Origin: Bog-473 sp963745175
Lineage (GTDB): Bacteria > Actinomycetota > Acidimicrobiia > Acidimicrobiales > RAAP-2
Direction: 5' to 3'
Length of the DNA stretch: 64,000 nt
Assembly (NCBI GenBank): GCA_963745175.1
Contig: CAVUWK010000005.1
Location: 186,001 to 250,000 of the forward strand
Position 1 is the first letter of the stretch, and each line of letters starts with the position of its first letter. The translations under genes and the position numbers were made by a program. The notes under the pieces were generated by a model. That model was not told where the DNA came from and did not search any database. It saw only the letters and a list, made by a program, of their open reading frames with translations. Of the stretch, positions 17,261 to 26,025 are shown in pieces.

Positions 17261-18493
17261 ATGCAAGGTCTGCTCTACGGAGTCCGCGGCGACCGCTGGA
17301 CCCCACCGGACGAGTCCAACACCCTCATGGTCGGGCTCTCCCGGACCCCGATGCGCCTCGAGGAGCTCGAGCGCCCGACGCCCCTCCGGGACGACTGGTG
17401 CGTCGCCAAGACGCGCCTGACCGGCATCTGCGGCTCCGACGCCAAGATGGTCTTCATGGACTTCGGCGACGATTTCGGTGACGGCGCGCTGAACGGATAC
17501 TTCACCTTCCCGACGGTGTTCGGGCACGAGGTGGTGGCCGATGTCGTCGAGGTCGGTCCCGCCGTCACCACGGTCGAGGTGGGCCAGCGCGTCGTCCTGA
17601 ACCCGTGGCTCTCCTGCGGTCCACGCGGCATCGACCCGCCCTGCCCGTCCTGTCAGGCCGGGGACTTCAGCATGTGCTGGCACTTCACCCAGGGCCCGAT
17701 CGCCGCGGGCATCCACACCGGGACCTCGAAGGACGCGCCCGGTGGCTTTGCCGACTACCTGCCCGCCCACGAGTCGATGCTCATCCCCGTCCCCGAGGGC
17801 CTGCGCGACGAGGTGGCCGTCCTCGGAGACCCCTTCGCCGTCTCGCTGCACTCGGTGACGCGCCACCCGCCACCGCCGGGCGGCAAGGTGCTCGTCTACG
17901 GCGGCGGCGCACTCGGCAGCACGGCCGTTGCCATCATCAAGGCGCTCTACCCCGACGTCGAGGTGATGGTGGTCGCCCGCTGGCCCGCCCAGGCCGCACT
18001 GGCCCGCAAGCTCGGAGCGACCGTGGTCGACCCCTTCCCGGTCGAGCAGCTGCTCGAGGAGGCGGCGGCGTGGTCGGGTGGGGTGCTGCAGAAGTTCGAG
18101 GGCACGATCCTGCCGATGGCACACCCCGGTGGGTTCGATGTCGTCTACGACACGGTGGGCACCGCACAGACGGCCGAGATCGGCGTCCGCCTGCTCAAGT
18201 CCCGCGGCACCATGGTCAAGAGCGGGGTCCACGCGCCGGAGCGCTGGGAGTGGTCGCCGTTGTACTTCAAGGAGATCTCGTGGGTGGGCTCCAACGCGTT
18301 CGGGATCGAGGAGGTCGACGGCGTGCGCATGCACGGCATCGCCCACTACCTGCGCCTGGCGGCCGACGGCCGCATCGACATGACGGGCATGCTCACCCAC
18401 ACCTTCCGGCTCGAACAGTGGCGCGAGGCCTTCACCGTGCTGGCCAACCAGCAGGAGAGCGGCGCAATCAAGGTCGCGTTCGACTTCCGCTGA
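17261..18493 (+). CDS. MDR-type zinc-dependent dehydrogenase (glucose dehydrogenase-like)
   Basis: 410 aa from the ATG at 17261, with GAGGAG eight bases upstream; the frame further left is a shadow of the previous gene. TGICGSDAKM gives the catalytic Cys, FGHEVV the His/Glu, and NPWLSCGPRG...PPCPSCQAGDFSMC the structural zinc lobe, with Cys spacing expanded relative to ordinary alcohol dehydrogenases. VLVYGGGALGSTAVAII is the NAD(P)-binding loop. It probably oxidises a secondary alcohol or sugar. Followed by a ferritin-like diiron gene on the same strand after 109 bases. Confidence 0.82.
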   Translation: MQGLLYGVRGDRWTPPDESNTLMVGLSRTPMRLEELERPTPLRDDWCVAKTRLTGICGSDAKMVFMDFGDDFGDGALNGYFTFPTVFGHEVVADVVEVGPAVTTVEVGQRVVLNPWLSCGPRGIDPPCPSCQAGDFSMCWHFTQGPIAAGIHTGTSKDAPGGFADYLPAHESMLIPVPEGLRDEVAVLGDPFAVSLHSVTRHPPPPGGKVLVYGGGALGSTAVAIIKALYPDVEVMVVARWPAQAALARKLGATVVDPFPVEQLLEEAAAWSGGVLQKFEGTILPMAHPGGFDVVYDTVGTAQTAEIGVRLLKSRGTMVKSGVHAPERWEWSPLYFKEISWVGSNAFGIEEVDGVRMHGIAHYLRLAADGRIDMTGMLTHTFRLEQWREAFTVLANQQESGAIKVAFDFR

Positions 18494-18602
18494 GGGAGGA
18501 CTGAGGGCGTCTGACGCATGACTGCACGCGCGCCACGGGGTAGCGTCTGGGGGTGGCGGAGTCCGCCATCGCCAGCAGCCGGACATGACCCAAGGGGGAT
18601 CC

Positions 18603-19688
18603 ATGACCACGAGCCCGTCCGTCGCCAAGCCGGACTTCGAGTTCGATCCGAAGTGGGGCATCGAGTCGCCGTCGACGACGATGTTCGACTTCGACTACAC
18701 CGGCGGGCGGGATCAGCTCCTCCGCCTCTACGACAAGGGCACGCGACGCCAGTGGATCGGCAGCGACCGGCTCGATTGGAGCCAGGAGGTCGACCTCGCC
18801 AATCCGGTCGGGATGCCCGACGAGATCCTCCCCATCTTCGGCACCAAGTGGTGGGACGACATGTCCGACGAGCGCAAGGGCGAGTTCCGCCGCCACGTCG
18901 AGGCCTGGCGCTTCAGCCAGTTCATGCACGGCGAACAGGGCGCGCTCATCTGCACCGCCAAGATCGTGCAGACCGTCCCTGACATCGACTCCAAGTTCTA
19001 CGCCGCCACCCAGGTGATCGACGAGGCGCGCCACGTCGAGGTCTACAGCCGCTACCTGCACGAGAAGGTGCAGCTCGTCTACCCGCTCAACGTGCACCTC
19101 AAGGCGCTGCTCGACGACGTCATCGCCGACAGCCGCTGGGACATGACGTATCTGGGCATGCAGGTGCTGATCGAGGGGCTGGCGCTGGCCGCCTTCGGCA
19201 TCATCCGCAACAACGCCACCGACCCACTGGCCAAGGCCTTGAACGCGTACGTCATGCAGGACGAGGCGCGCCACGTCATGTTCGGGCGCCTGGCGCTGCG
19301 CGACTACTACCCGCAGCTGACCCAGGCCGAGCGAGACGACCGCGAGGCCTTCTGCATCGAGGCCTGCTACCTCATGCGCGACCGCTTCCTGGGTGAGGAG
19401 GTCTTCGAGCGCCTGGAGCTGCCGGCTGAGCTCACGACCTACGTCGACCAGAGCGAGTCGCTGCGCGAGTTCCGCAACTTCTTGTTCATGCGTATCGTGC
19501 CGATCCTGCGCGACATCGGGCTGTGGGGCCCGAAACTGCGTTCAGCGTTCCAGGAGATGGGCGTGATGGGCTTCGCCGACGCCGACATCGACGCGGAGAT
19601 GGCCGGCGACGAGCAGGCGGCCCAGGACCTCGACGAGGAGCGCGACGCCCGGATGGCGCACGTGAAGGCGGTGGCGGAGCAAGCCTGA
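18603..19688 (+). CDS. Ferritin-like diiron protein (putative oxygenase/oxidase)
   Basis: 361 aa from the ATG at 18603, preceded by AAGGGGG; an ATG at 18585 has no such site. All-helical, with two ExxH-type iron ligand helices: QVIDEARHVEVYSRY and AYVMQDEARHVMFGRL. HGEQGALICTA probably supplies the first Glu ligand. The repeated DEARH indicates a four-helix diiron site like that of R2 and AurF-like proteins. Electron donor and substrate are unknown, but the dehydrogenase just upstream makes a two-step oxidation plausible. Full length, with an acidic C-terminal tail. Confidence 0.78.
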   Translation: MTTSPSVAKPDFEFDPKWGIESPSTTMFDFDYTGGRDQLLRLYDKGTRRQWIGSDRLDWSQEVDLANPVGMPDEILPIFGTKWWDDMSDERKGEFRRHVEAWRFSQFMHGEQGALICTAKIVQTVPDIDSKFYAATQVIDEARHVEVYSRYLHEKVQLVYPLNVHLKALLDDVIADSRWDMTYLGMQVLIEGLALAAFGIIRNNATDPLAKALNAYVMQDEARHVMFGRLALRDYYPQLTQAERDDREAFCIEACYLMRDRFLGEEVFERLELPAELTTYVDQSESLREFRNFLFMRIVPILRDIGLWGPKLRSAFQEMGVMGFADADIDAEMAGDEQAAQDLDEERDARMAHVKAVAEQA

Positions 19689-19720
19689 TGGGCTGAGCGT
19701 TCTTCCCCGGCTGGGGAGGG

Positions 19721-20149
19721 TCAGCCGCCTTCGAAGGCCCGTTCGAGCCCCTTCTGAATCTGCTGGGTGGGCTCGTTGGTGTCGAGGTAATCGCGCCAGG
19801 CGGTGACCTTGCCGTCGGCGTCGACGTCGATCACGGTGGCGCCGGTCATCTCGATGGGGATGCCGGCCTTGCCTTCTCCAGCGTGGAAGGTGGCGGTACC
19901 CGTCCACTCGAAGACCGCCCAATCCTCACCGCCGCGTATGCGGTCCACCCGCTGGTTCCAGTCCGGGAAGATGGCGTCGGTGTCCCGGGCCACCTTGTGC
20001 AGGTCGGTCGTCCAGGCGGTGACGGGGTCGCAGAACCGACCGCCCGGGGCGAACAGGGCGGCGAACTCGTCCGGCCCGTCGATGGACTCGAACGTGCGGG
20101 CCCAGGCTGCCCAATCCCGCTCCCCGACCTTTCCCTGCTGCGTGCTCAT
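19721..20149 (-). CDS. SnoaL/NTF2-like fold protein
   Basis: 142 aa. WAAWARTFESIDGPDEFAALFAPGGRFCDPVT and later FEWTGTATFH with GATVIDVDADGKVTAWRDYLD form the cone-shaped alpha+beta barrel signature of polyketide-cyclase/SnoaL proteins. The pocket ligand is unknown. The last gene of a leftward operon: its ATG overlaps the stop of the upstream YbjQ-like gene by four bases, which ties it to that cluster. Confidence 0.82.
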   Translation of the reverse strand: MSTQQGKVGERDWAAWARTFESIDGPDEFAALFAPGGRFCDPVTAWTTDLHKVARDTDAIFPDWNQRVDRIRGGEDWAVFEWTGTATFHAGEGKAGIPIEMTGATVIDVDADGKVTAWRDYLDTNEPTQQIQKGLERAFEGG

Positions 20150-21033
20150 CGCTTCCGTCCTTTTCCCTGGCTGGCGCTGCGGAGGCTCTCCGCGTCGAAG
20201 GTGACCACGGCGTCGTCGAGCGGCAGGACCACCTCGGGCTGGACGAACTGGTGCACCTCGGCTACGAGTTTGACCGCCGTGCCCCAGGCCGTGAACCCGA
20301 CGGCGTGGCGGGCGAAGCTCATCGGGCCCTCGGTGACCTTGACCCCGACCACTCCCTCTCCCCCGACTTCCAGGGCGGAGGACTGCATCTTCTCCATGGC
20401 CGACTCGCGGGCCGAGTACATGGCCTCGGTGTAGTTCGTCAGCTCAACGTTCTGCCTCGTCTGCTTCATGGCGGTGCCGGCGGTCCGCCGCGGGGCGTAG
20501 ACGAAGCTGGCCCCGAAGGCGAGCCCGACGGGCATCCAGCCGGCCCGTTGGAGCAGCGTGAAGTCGCGGGCCGACAGGTCGGACACGAAGGGCATGGCCA
20601 GGGCGGCGTCATGGCCCCGACCGTCCTTCCCGTCCATCGGCCGGACGGCGGTGCCGACGAGGTCGACGTCGATGTGGTGCGTCCGGACCGACACCTCGAC
20701 CCGCACACCCACCACGCCATGCCCGTGCACTTTGCTGCATTCGCCGCGCAACACCCGGGCGGCCTGGTCCACCGCGGCGTTGTGCGCATCGGAGGCAAGG
20801 GAGATGGCGCCCCTCCCCCAGTTCCACACCCCGACCGGGACCGACACCACGGCCACGCCGCACACGAGGTCGAGCGGCTCCCATCCGGCGGCGTGCAGCA
20901 GGAGGGCCTCGTCGACCGAGAGGTCCGAGGTGATGCCGCGTTCCTTGGACGGGGGCGCCGGGGTGGCCAGGGCCTGCGCTCCCCGGAGCATCTCGGCCCG
21001 CACGTCCCGGGTGGGAGCGGGACTCGCGCTCAC
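20146..21033 (-). CDS. Double YbjQ-like (heavy-metal-binding domain) protein, third of three
   Basis: 295 aa from a GTG at 21033 that overlaps the previous stop (GTGA). Two tandem modules share SDLSVDEALLLHAAGWEPL / SDLSARDFTLLQRAGWMPV, then a segment ending GVVGVRVEV / GVVGVKVTEG, then an F-x-x-x-GTAV strand. This is the YbjQ/UPF0145 pattern (PF01906), normally a single ~105-residue chain that forms pentamers (established from structures). Here it is duplicated within one chain. Ligand and role unknown; the 'heavy-metal' name is not evidence of metal binding. Confidence 0.75.
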   Translation of the reverse strand: MSASPAPTRDVRAEMLRGAQALATPAPPSKERGITSDLSVDEALLLHAAGWEPLDLVCGVAVVSVPVGVWNWGRGAISLASDAHNAAVDQAARVLRGECSKVHGHGVVGVRVEVSVRTHHIDVDLVGTAVRPMDGKDGRGHDAALAMPFVSDLSARDFTLLQRAGWMPVGLAFGASFVYAPRRTAGTAMKQTRQNVELTNYTEAMYSARESAMEKMQSSALEVGGEGVVGVKVTEGPMSFARHAVGFTAWGTAVKLVAEVHQFVQPEVVLPLDDAVVTFDAESLRSASQGKGRKR

Positions 21034-21962
21034 GTCAGCCGCACCGTGGGCCGCGGAAGCACGACCGGATCGAAGTCCTTGAAGCGGCGCACCCGGTTGC
21101 CGCGCAGGGTGCAGTCGATCACCTCGTCGCCCTGGGAGAGCTCCCGGGTGACGACGTCGATGGTCGCCCCGTGGAGCTCGTCGCCGGCCAGCTGCTCGCG
21201 CACGTGCTTGCGCGCCAGCTGCCGCGACGCCATGTGCGCCTTGCTCACCTGCTCCACCAGCGCCGGCCCCATTGTCCCCCAGCCGCCCATGGAGCCCTCC
21301 ATGTAGTACTCCGTCATGCAGTAGGCCCACACGCGGACCGAGGCCAGGGCCGCCACGACCGCCACCGGCATGAACCCCGCCTCTATCGACTTGGTCAGGC
21401 GTTGCCCCGCCAGATAGGTGCTCCACGGCGCCCCGCCGGCGGGCGGCGGGCCGTCCTCGACCGTCACTGCCGTGCCCAGGAAGTGGAACTCGGTGGTCCC
21501 GTTGTCGGCCACCGCGGAGACCTGGTCGACCACGCCGATGACGCCGTGGGCGCCCAGCGTCTCGGCCTCCTCGAGCATGCGGGCGTACGCCGTCCCGTAG
21601 CCCTGGGACCATGCCTGCTCGACCCACGTCTGCTCGAGGTTCTGGCCCCAGGAGCGGTGCTCGTTGGAGACGAAGCCGTGGGGGCAGCGATAGGTCTCCG
21701 AGTACGAGCCCGGCATCTGCTGCCCTCCCATATAGGGCGACATGCCGCGCATGGCGCCACCCCCCGAGCCGGGCCCGTACCAGCCCCACTGCATGACGCA
21801 GAAGCCCTGGACCAGGGCGACCGGCTCGAGGCCGAGGTCGAGGCAGGCCGCGAAGTCGGGCACGCTCAGTCCCGACGAGAACGCGCTCGACTCCAGGCGG
21901 CGGACCGCCGCCTCAGGAAGGTCGCTCGGCGGTGTGACGGGCGTGACCGAACCGTCGCTCAT
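21030..21962 (-). CDS. Double YbjQ-like protein, second of three, with Met/Gly/Tyr-rich insertion
   Basis: 310 aa, with the ATG at 21962 sharing a base with the upstream stop. It has the same two-module plan as its neighbours (SSGLSVPDFAACLDLGLEPV with GVIGVVDQVS; the second module ends in TIDVVTREL). Module one contains an insertion of about 30 residues rich in Gly, Met and Tyr (GPGSGGGAMRGMSPYMGGQQ). That insertion and YCMTEYYMEGSMGG in module two are methionine-rich loops absent from the other two paralogues and could contact a soft metal such as copper. This is inference from composition only. Confidence 0.72.
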   Translation of the reverse strand: MSDGSVTPVTPPSDLPEAAVRRLESSAFSSGLSVPDFAACLDLGLEPVALVQGFCVMQWGWYGPGSGGGAMRGMSPYMGGQQMPGSYSETYRCPHGFVSNEHRSWGQNLEQTWVEQAWSQGYGTAYARMLEEAETLGAHGVIGVVDQVSAVADNGTTEFHFLGTAVTVEDGPPPAGGAPWSTYLAGQRLTKSIEAGFMPVAVVAALASVRVWAYCMTEYYMEGSMGGWGTMGPALVEQVSKAHMASRQLARKHVREQLAGDELHGATIDVVTRELSQGDEVIDCTLRGNRVRRFKDFDPVVLPRPTVRLT

Positions 21963-22831
21963 CAGTTGTCGAGCGAGATGATGGTGGTCGGCTTGGGCAG
22001 CGTGACCTCGCCGCTCCGTTTGGTGACCGCCGTGCCGAGCGCCAGGAACTCGATGGTGTGCGAGCCCCACTGGTGCGACTTCTCCTCGAGGCGCACGCCC
22101 ACGATCCCACTGGCGTCCAGCCTGCCGGCCTCGTCCTGCATGCGGGTCATGGCCAGCTCGCGCGCCTCGTAGAGCGCCTGGGTGAAGTTGGGCAGCTCGA
22201 CGTTCTGGCCCATGGAGCCGAGGGCCTGCGTCAGCTTGCGGTGCGCGATGTGGAAGACGCACGTCCCCATGACCAGGCCCTGGGGGACGTGCCCGGTCTG
22301 CATCAACGTCCAGAAGTCCTGGCCCGAGAGGTCCGAGGTGAAGGGTTTGCCCTGGACGTTGCGGTACGAGTTCCCGTCCTCGGCCTTCACGGCCGTGCCG
22401 AAGGCGATGAACTCGGCCGAGTCGTTGCCCCACTCGTAATAGTTGACGTCGAGGCGCACCCCGACGACGCCGTCGGCGCCGAGCTCCTGGGCCTCCTCGT
22501 CCATGCGGTTCATCGCCAGCTCACGCGCGGTGTACATCGCCTCGGTGAGCTTGGTCAGCTCCTGGCTCTGGCCCCACTTCCGGGTCTGGATGCCGATGTG
22601 GTAGATCGACGAGCCCATCACGAACCCCAGCGGGTGGAAGCCGGCCTCCTTGACCAGGAGGAACTCGTTGACCGAGAGGTCAGACGTGAACAGGCCGTGT
22701 TCCAGCTCCTCGAGGCGGTGCGCGGCGTCCTTGGGCAGGTCGCGCGGGACGGGCGGGGGCGCTGCTGCCGGCGCCGGTGCGGCCGTCGGCGCCTGCGTCG
22801 CCTCTGTCCCTTGTGATGTTTCCTCGGTCAC
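21962..22831 (-). CDS. Double YbjQ-like protein, first of three
   Basis: 289 aa from the GTG at 22831, overlapping the upstream stop by four bases; the longer frame is a shadow. A Pro/Ala linker (~5-35) precedes two well-matched modules: FTSDLSVNEFLLVKEAGFHP to FIAFGTAVK, and FTSDLSGQDFWTLMQTGHVP to FLALGTAVT. Both contain a LTEAMYTARELAM / FTQALYEARELAM helix. This is the most regular member, and so best for assigning the family. Presumably cytoplasmic (no signal peptide). Confidence 0.78.
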   Translation of the reverse strand: MTEETSQGTEATQAPTAAPAPAAAPPPVPRDLPKDAAHRLEELEHGLFTSDLSVNEFLLVKEAGFHPLGFVMGSSIYHIGIQTRKWGQSQELTKLTEAMYTARELAMNRMDEEAQELGADGVVGVRLDVNYYEWGNDSAEFIAFGTAVKAEDGNSYRNVQGKPFTSDLSGQDFWTLMQTGHVPQGLVMGTCVFHIAHRKLTQALGSMGQNVELPNFTQALYEARELAMTRMQDEAGRLDASGIVGVRLEEKSHQWGSHTIEFLALGTAVTKRSGEVTLPKPTTIISLDN

Positions 22832-23286
22832 GATTGGCCTCCGATCACGATGTTCTCCAGTGCGAGACGGGTCTGCTCGCTGTGGACAGCCTCCGATTGG
22901 AGGATGGTCAGAAGCCGGGTGAGCCAGGCATCCATGCCGACCTGCTCGCTCCTGATCCGGATGCCGCCCGAGGCGTGCCCGATGCTGCACCGCACGGAGC
23001 CGCCCTCGACGTTGGCCTCGAGCGTGTCGTCGCCGAGCGTGATCCGCACCGACTTGATCTCTTCGGACTTGCGGAAGCGTCCCGCCCTCTCCACCGCGAT
23101 GCGGTTCCCGAGGGCCTCGGAGAGTTGGGACACGAGCAGCTTGAGCATGATCCGCAGGTCCGTGCTGTTCGAGGCCAGCTGGGACACGGCCATGCTCAGG
23201 TCGAACGAGGCGTCTGACGACCCAGTCCCTGCCTCTTCGAGTGGTCCACCTGACGAGCCGGCTGGCTCCATTGACATTCTTCGCAT
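22828..23286 (-). CDS. Hypothetical protein heading the YbjQ-like operon
   Basis: 152 aa from the ATG at 23286; ATGs at 23277 and 23271 are equally possible because no clear ribosome-binding site is seen. The central part (FRKSEEIKSVRITLGDDTLEA and GSVRCSIGHASGGIRI) looks like a small beta-sheet domain flanked by helices. Its stop overlaps the start of the first YbjQ-like gene. I do not recognise the family; operon position suggests it works with the YbjQ-like proteins. Confidence 0.7.
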   Translation of the reverse strand: MRRMSMEPAGSSGGPLEEAGTGSSDASFDLSMAVSQLASNSTDLRIMLKLLVSQLSEALGNRIAVERAGRFRKSEEIKSVRITLGDDTLEANVEGGSVRCSIGHASGGIRIRSEQVGMDAWLTRLLTILQSEAVHSEQTRLALENIVIGGQS

Positions 23287-23342
23287 CGTACCGCCCACCG
23301 TGCCCAGGTGGTCCTGCGGCCCAGGCTGCGGCCAGCCCTGTC

Positions 23343-23792
23343 TCAGCCCGGGACGGGCTCGCAAATGACGACCGGGATGTCCCGGCCGGCCTTCTTCTGG
23401 TAGCTGTCGTAGCCCTTGTAGGCGGCGACGATCTCCGGCCACAGGGCGGCCTTCTCGTCGGGCGAGGCCGTCCGGGCCCGCATGGCGCGGGTCTCGCCGT
23501 TCATGGTGATCTGCACATCCGGGTTGGCGCTCAGGTTGCGGTACCACTGGGGGTCACGGTCGTCGCCACCCTTGGAGGCGATCAGGACGACCCGGCTCTC
23601 GTCGTGGATGGGCGAGGCGAGCATGGTGGTCCGGGGTTCACCCGACTTGCGGCCGATCGTCTGCAGCTCGACGCCCGGCATCCCGAAGAGGGTGTTGGGC
23701 CAGCGGCCGCCGGTCATGCGCAACACCGCCTTGTGCGTGAGGTTCATGAGCTTGAACCCGGCATCGACGACGGGCTTGCCTTGTTGGGTCAT
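23343..23792 (-). CDS. Ddn-like nitroreductase family (F420-dependent) protein
   Basis: 149 aa. I choose the ATG at 23792 because AAAGGA lies about six bases before it, whereas it directly abuts the alternative ATG at 23798. ELQTIGRKSGEPRTTML is the deazaflavin/F420-binding signature of the Ddn family (PF04075), followed by VVLIASKGGDDRDPQWYRNL and PDVQITMNGE. Relatives reduce quinones or nitro groups with F420H2 (established for Ddn). The natural substrate here is unknown. Confidence 0.88.
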   Translation of the reverse strand: MTQQGKPVVDAGFKLMNLTHKAVLRMTGGRWPNTLFGMPGVELQTIGRKSGEPRTTMLASPIHDESRVVLIASKGGDDRDPQWYRNLSANPDVQITMNGETRAMRARTASPDEKAALWPEIVAAYKGYDSYQKKAGRDIPVVICEPVPG

Positions 23793-24041
23793 TTTCATCC
23801 TTTTTTCTTTTCCTTACCCATTTGTTTCATTTGTCGCGCGGTGCCTGTGTCTCCCGTCGCCCCGTGTGTCTCCTGCCGCAACCGAGAGGGAACGGGCGTA
23901 GGAGGAGAACGCCCCGCCCGGGTGACCTTCCTGAGAACGCACGATTTCTCCATGTCCGCACGACCCAGCGCTCGATACGATGGCGGGTCGCACCCGGGCG
24001 GCATCGGTTGGGAACTGGCGATTTCGGATCCGACAGGGAGA

Positions 24042-25997
24042 ATGGTGACCTTCTCACCACTGCACAGGCGACACCTTCACGCTGGGACGTGGACCCTCTC
24101 CGTCAGCACCGTGACGCGCCCGCTGCTCGCGGCCCTCATCGTGCTCATCGGCGCGGTCGCCTCCGTCGGCATCGCCACCGTCGCCGCTCCCGCCGCAGGT
24201 GCCGCCAATTGGGCGCCCGTGCACCCCGGCGACTTCCCCGACCCGAGCATCCTCTATGTGGGGGGGGTCTACTACGGCTTCGCCACGCAGAATTTCGCGG
24301 CGCCGAGCCAGACGATCAACATCCAGGTGTCGACGTCTGCCAATGGGGTCACCTGGAATCAGTTGAACGGCCTGGATGCGTTGCCCACGGTCGGTTCGTG
24401 GGCCAAGCCCGGGGAAACGTGGGCACCAAGCGTCGCGTACAACGCCCCGGACAACGACTTCGTCATGTACTACACCGCCACCGAGACCACCGCTCCCGGC
24501 GACCAGTGCATCGGGCTCGCAACCTCGCCCACGCCACTCGGGCCGTACCGGGACACCAGGTCCACACCGGTCGTCTGCCAGGACGGGAACGGTTGGCCCG
24601 CTCCGACGGTCGACGGCTCTTACGGCGGCAGCATCGACCCGGACGTCTTCACCGATTCGTCCGGTAAGAACTGGCTGATCTGGAAAAGCGATGGCAATCA
24701 CCTGAACCCACCCATGAGCACCATCATCTGGTCGGTGCCGCTGACGCACGACCTGATGCCCTCGGGCGACGGCCCGACCGCCCTCCTGCAGGACGACGAG
24801 GCCTGGCAGAGTGGCATCGTCGAGGGCCCCGACATGGTCGAAACGCCGACGACGGGCAATCCGAACGAGACCACCCTCTTCTACGCGGGCAGCGACGAGG
24901 GCGCCTCCACCTACGCCATCGGCTGGGCCAGCTGCTCCGGGCCCGGAGGGCCCTGCACCGACAAGTCGACATCCGGACCGCTGCTCGCCACGTCGCCGGG
25001 CATGTCCGGGCCCGGTGGTCCCGAGGTTTACACCCTGCCCGGCTCGCCCGGTCAGACTGTCATGACCTTCGCGGCCTGGCAGGGCTCGACGATCGGCTAC
25101 CTCTCGTGCGGGTACCGCCCCATGTACCTGGCCGACTTGAGCTTCCAGGCGAACGGCGGCGGCGCTCCCACCCCCACGCTCTCGCCGAACAACCCCACCG
25201 CCGCCCCCGCCTCCAGCCCGGCGTGCCCGCAGCCGCCGGGCCCGGCGCCCGGCTATTGGCAGGTCGGCTCTGACGGCGGCATCTTCTCCTTCGGAGCGGC
25301 CCAGTTCTACGGCTCGACGGGCTCCATGCGGCTCAACAAGCCCGTCGTCGGCATGGCGGCGACGCCCGACGGCAACGGGTACTGGCTGGTGGCCAGCGAC
25401 GGCGGCGTGTTCGCTTACGGCGACGCGCAGTTCTACGGGTCCACGGGCAGCATCACGCTGAACAAACCGATCATCGGCATGATCTCCACCCTCGACGGAG
25501 GGGGCTACTGGCTGATCGCCAGCGACGGCGGCGTGTTCGCCTACGGCGACGCCAAGTTCTACGGGTCCACCGGCGGCGACGCCCCTGCCTACCCCATCAC
25601 CGCCGCCGCATCCGGGTTCCTCGGCGGCGGCTACTTGATGGTCGACGCTAACGGCCAGGTCTTCACCTACGGCGACGCCCACTTCGAAGGCCAGCCCCCT
25701 TACGCGCCGGGCGGATACAGCATCACGGGCATGGCGGCGACGCAGAGCTCGAACGGGTACTGGCTGGCCAGCGCCAACGGCAACGTCGCCGACTTCGGGA
25801 ACGCGGCGCCCTACGGATCCATGATCGGCACCGCCTTGAACGCGCCCGTCGTCGGGATGGCGGCCAACGGCGAAGCCAACGGATACTGGCTCCAGGGCGC
25901 TGACGGAGGCATCTTCACCTTCGGCCATGCCGAGTTCTACGGCTCCATGGGCGGCCGTGCGCTCAACGCGCCCATGGTCGGCATCGCGGCGACCTGA
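24042..25997 (+). CDS. Secreted GH43-like glycoside hydrolase fused to GYW/ASDGG repeat domain
   Basis: 651 aa from the ATG at 24042 (AGGGAGA just upstream). A signal peptide (LLAALIVLIGAVASVGIATVAAPAAGA) is followed by a five-bladed-propeller hydrolase domain at ~55-370. GDFPDPSIL holds the candidate general base D67, SIDPDVFTD a second Asp, and GIVEGPDMVE the candidate acid Glu, as in GH43. A Pro-rich linker leads to ~404-651: six ~41-residue repeats of the form GYWLVASDGGVFAYGDAQFYGS, also seen on the 47-53 kb surface proteins. It probably cuts an arabinan- or xylan-like polymer. A run of eight G bases at 24250-24257 lies in the coding sequence. Confidence 0.85.
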   Translation: MVTFSPLHRRHLHAGTWTLSVSTVTRPLLAALIVLIGAVASVGIATVAAPAAGAANWAPVHPGDFPDPSILYVGGVYYGFATQNFAAPSQTINIQVSTSANGVTWNQLNGLDALPTVGSWAKPGETWAPSVAYNAPDNDFVMYYTATETTAPGDQCIGLATSPTPLGPYRDTRSTPVVCQDGNGWPAPTVDGSYGGSIDPDVFTDSSGKNWLIWKSDGNHLNPPMSTIIWSVPLTHDLMPSGDGPTALLQDDEAWQSGIVEGPDMVETPTTGNPNETTLFYAGSDEGASTYAIGWASCSGPGGPCTDKSTSGPLLATSPGMSGPGGPEVYTLPGSPGQTVMTFAAWQGSTIGYLSCGYRPMYLADLSFQANGGGAPTPTLSPNNPTAAPASSPACPQPPGPAPGYWQVGSDGGIFSFGAAQFYGSTGSMRLNKPVVGMAATPDGNGYWLVASDGGVFAYGDAQFYGSTGSITLNKPIIGMISTLDGGGYWLIASDGGVFAYGDAKFYGSTGGDAPAYPITAAASGFLGGGYLMVDANGQVFTYGDAHFEGQPPYAPGGYSITGMAATQSSNGYWLASANGNVADFGNAAPYGSMIGTALNAPVVGMAANGEANGYWLQGADGGIFTFGHAEFYGSMGGRALNAPMVGIAAT

Positions 25998-26025
25998 CAC
26001 CGAGCTCCACCCCGCGTGCGCCGGC

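Noticed and set aside
24054..26000. A 648-codon antisense frame across the GH43-like gene
   Set aside because: It is the mirror of a repetitive coding sequence, with the Val/Gly/Arg/Asp-rich composition typical of GC-rich antisense frames.
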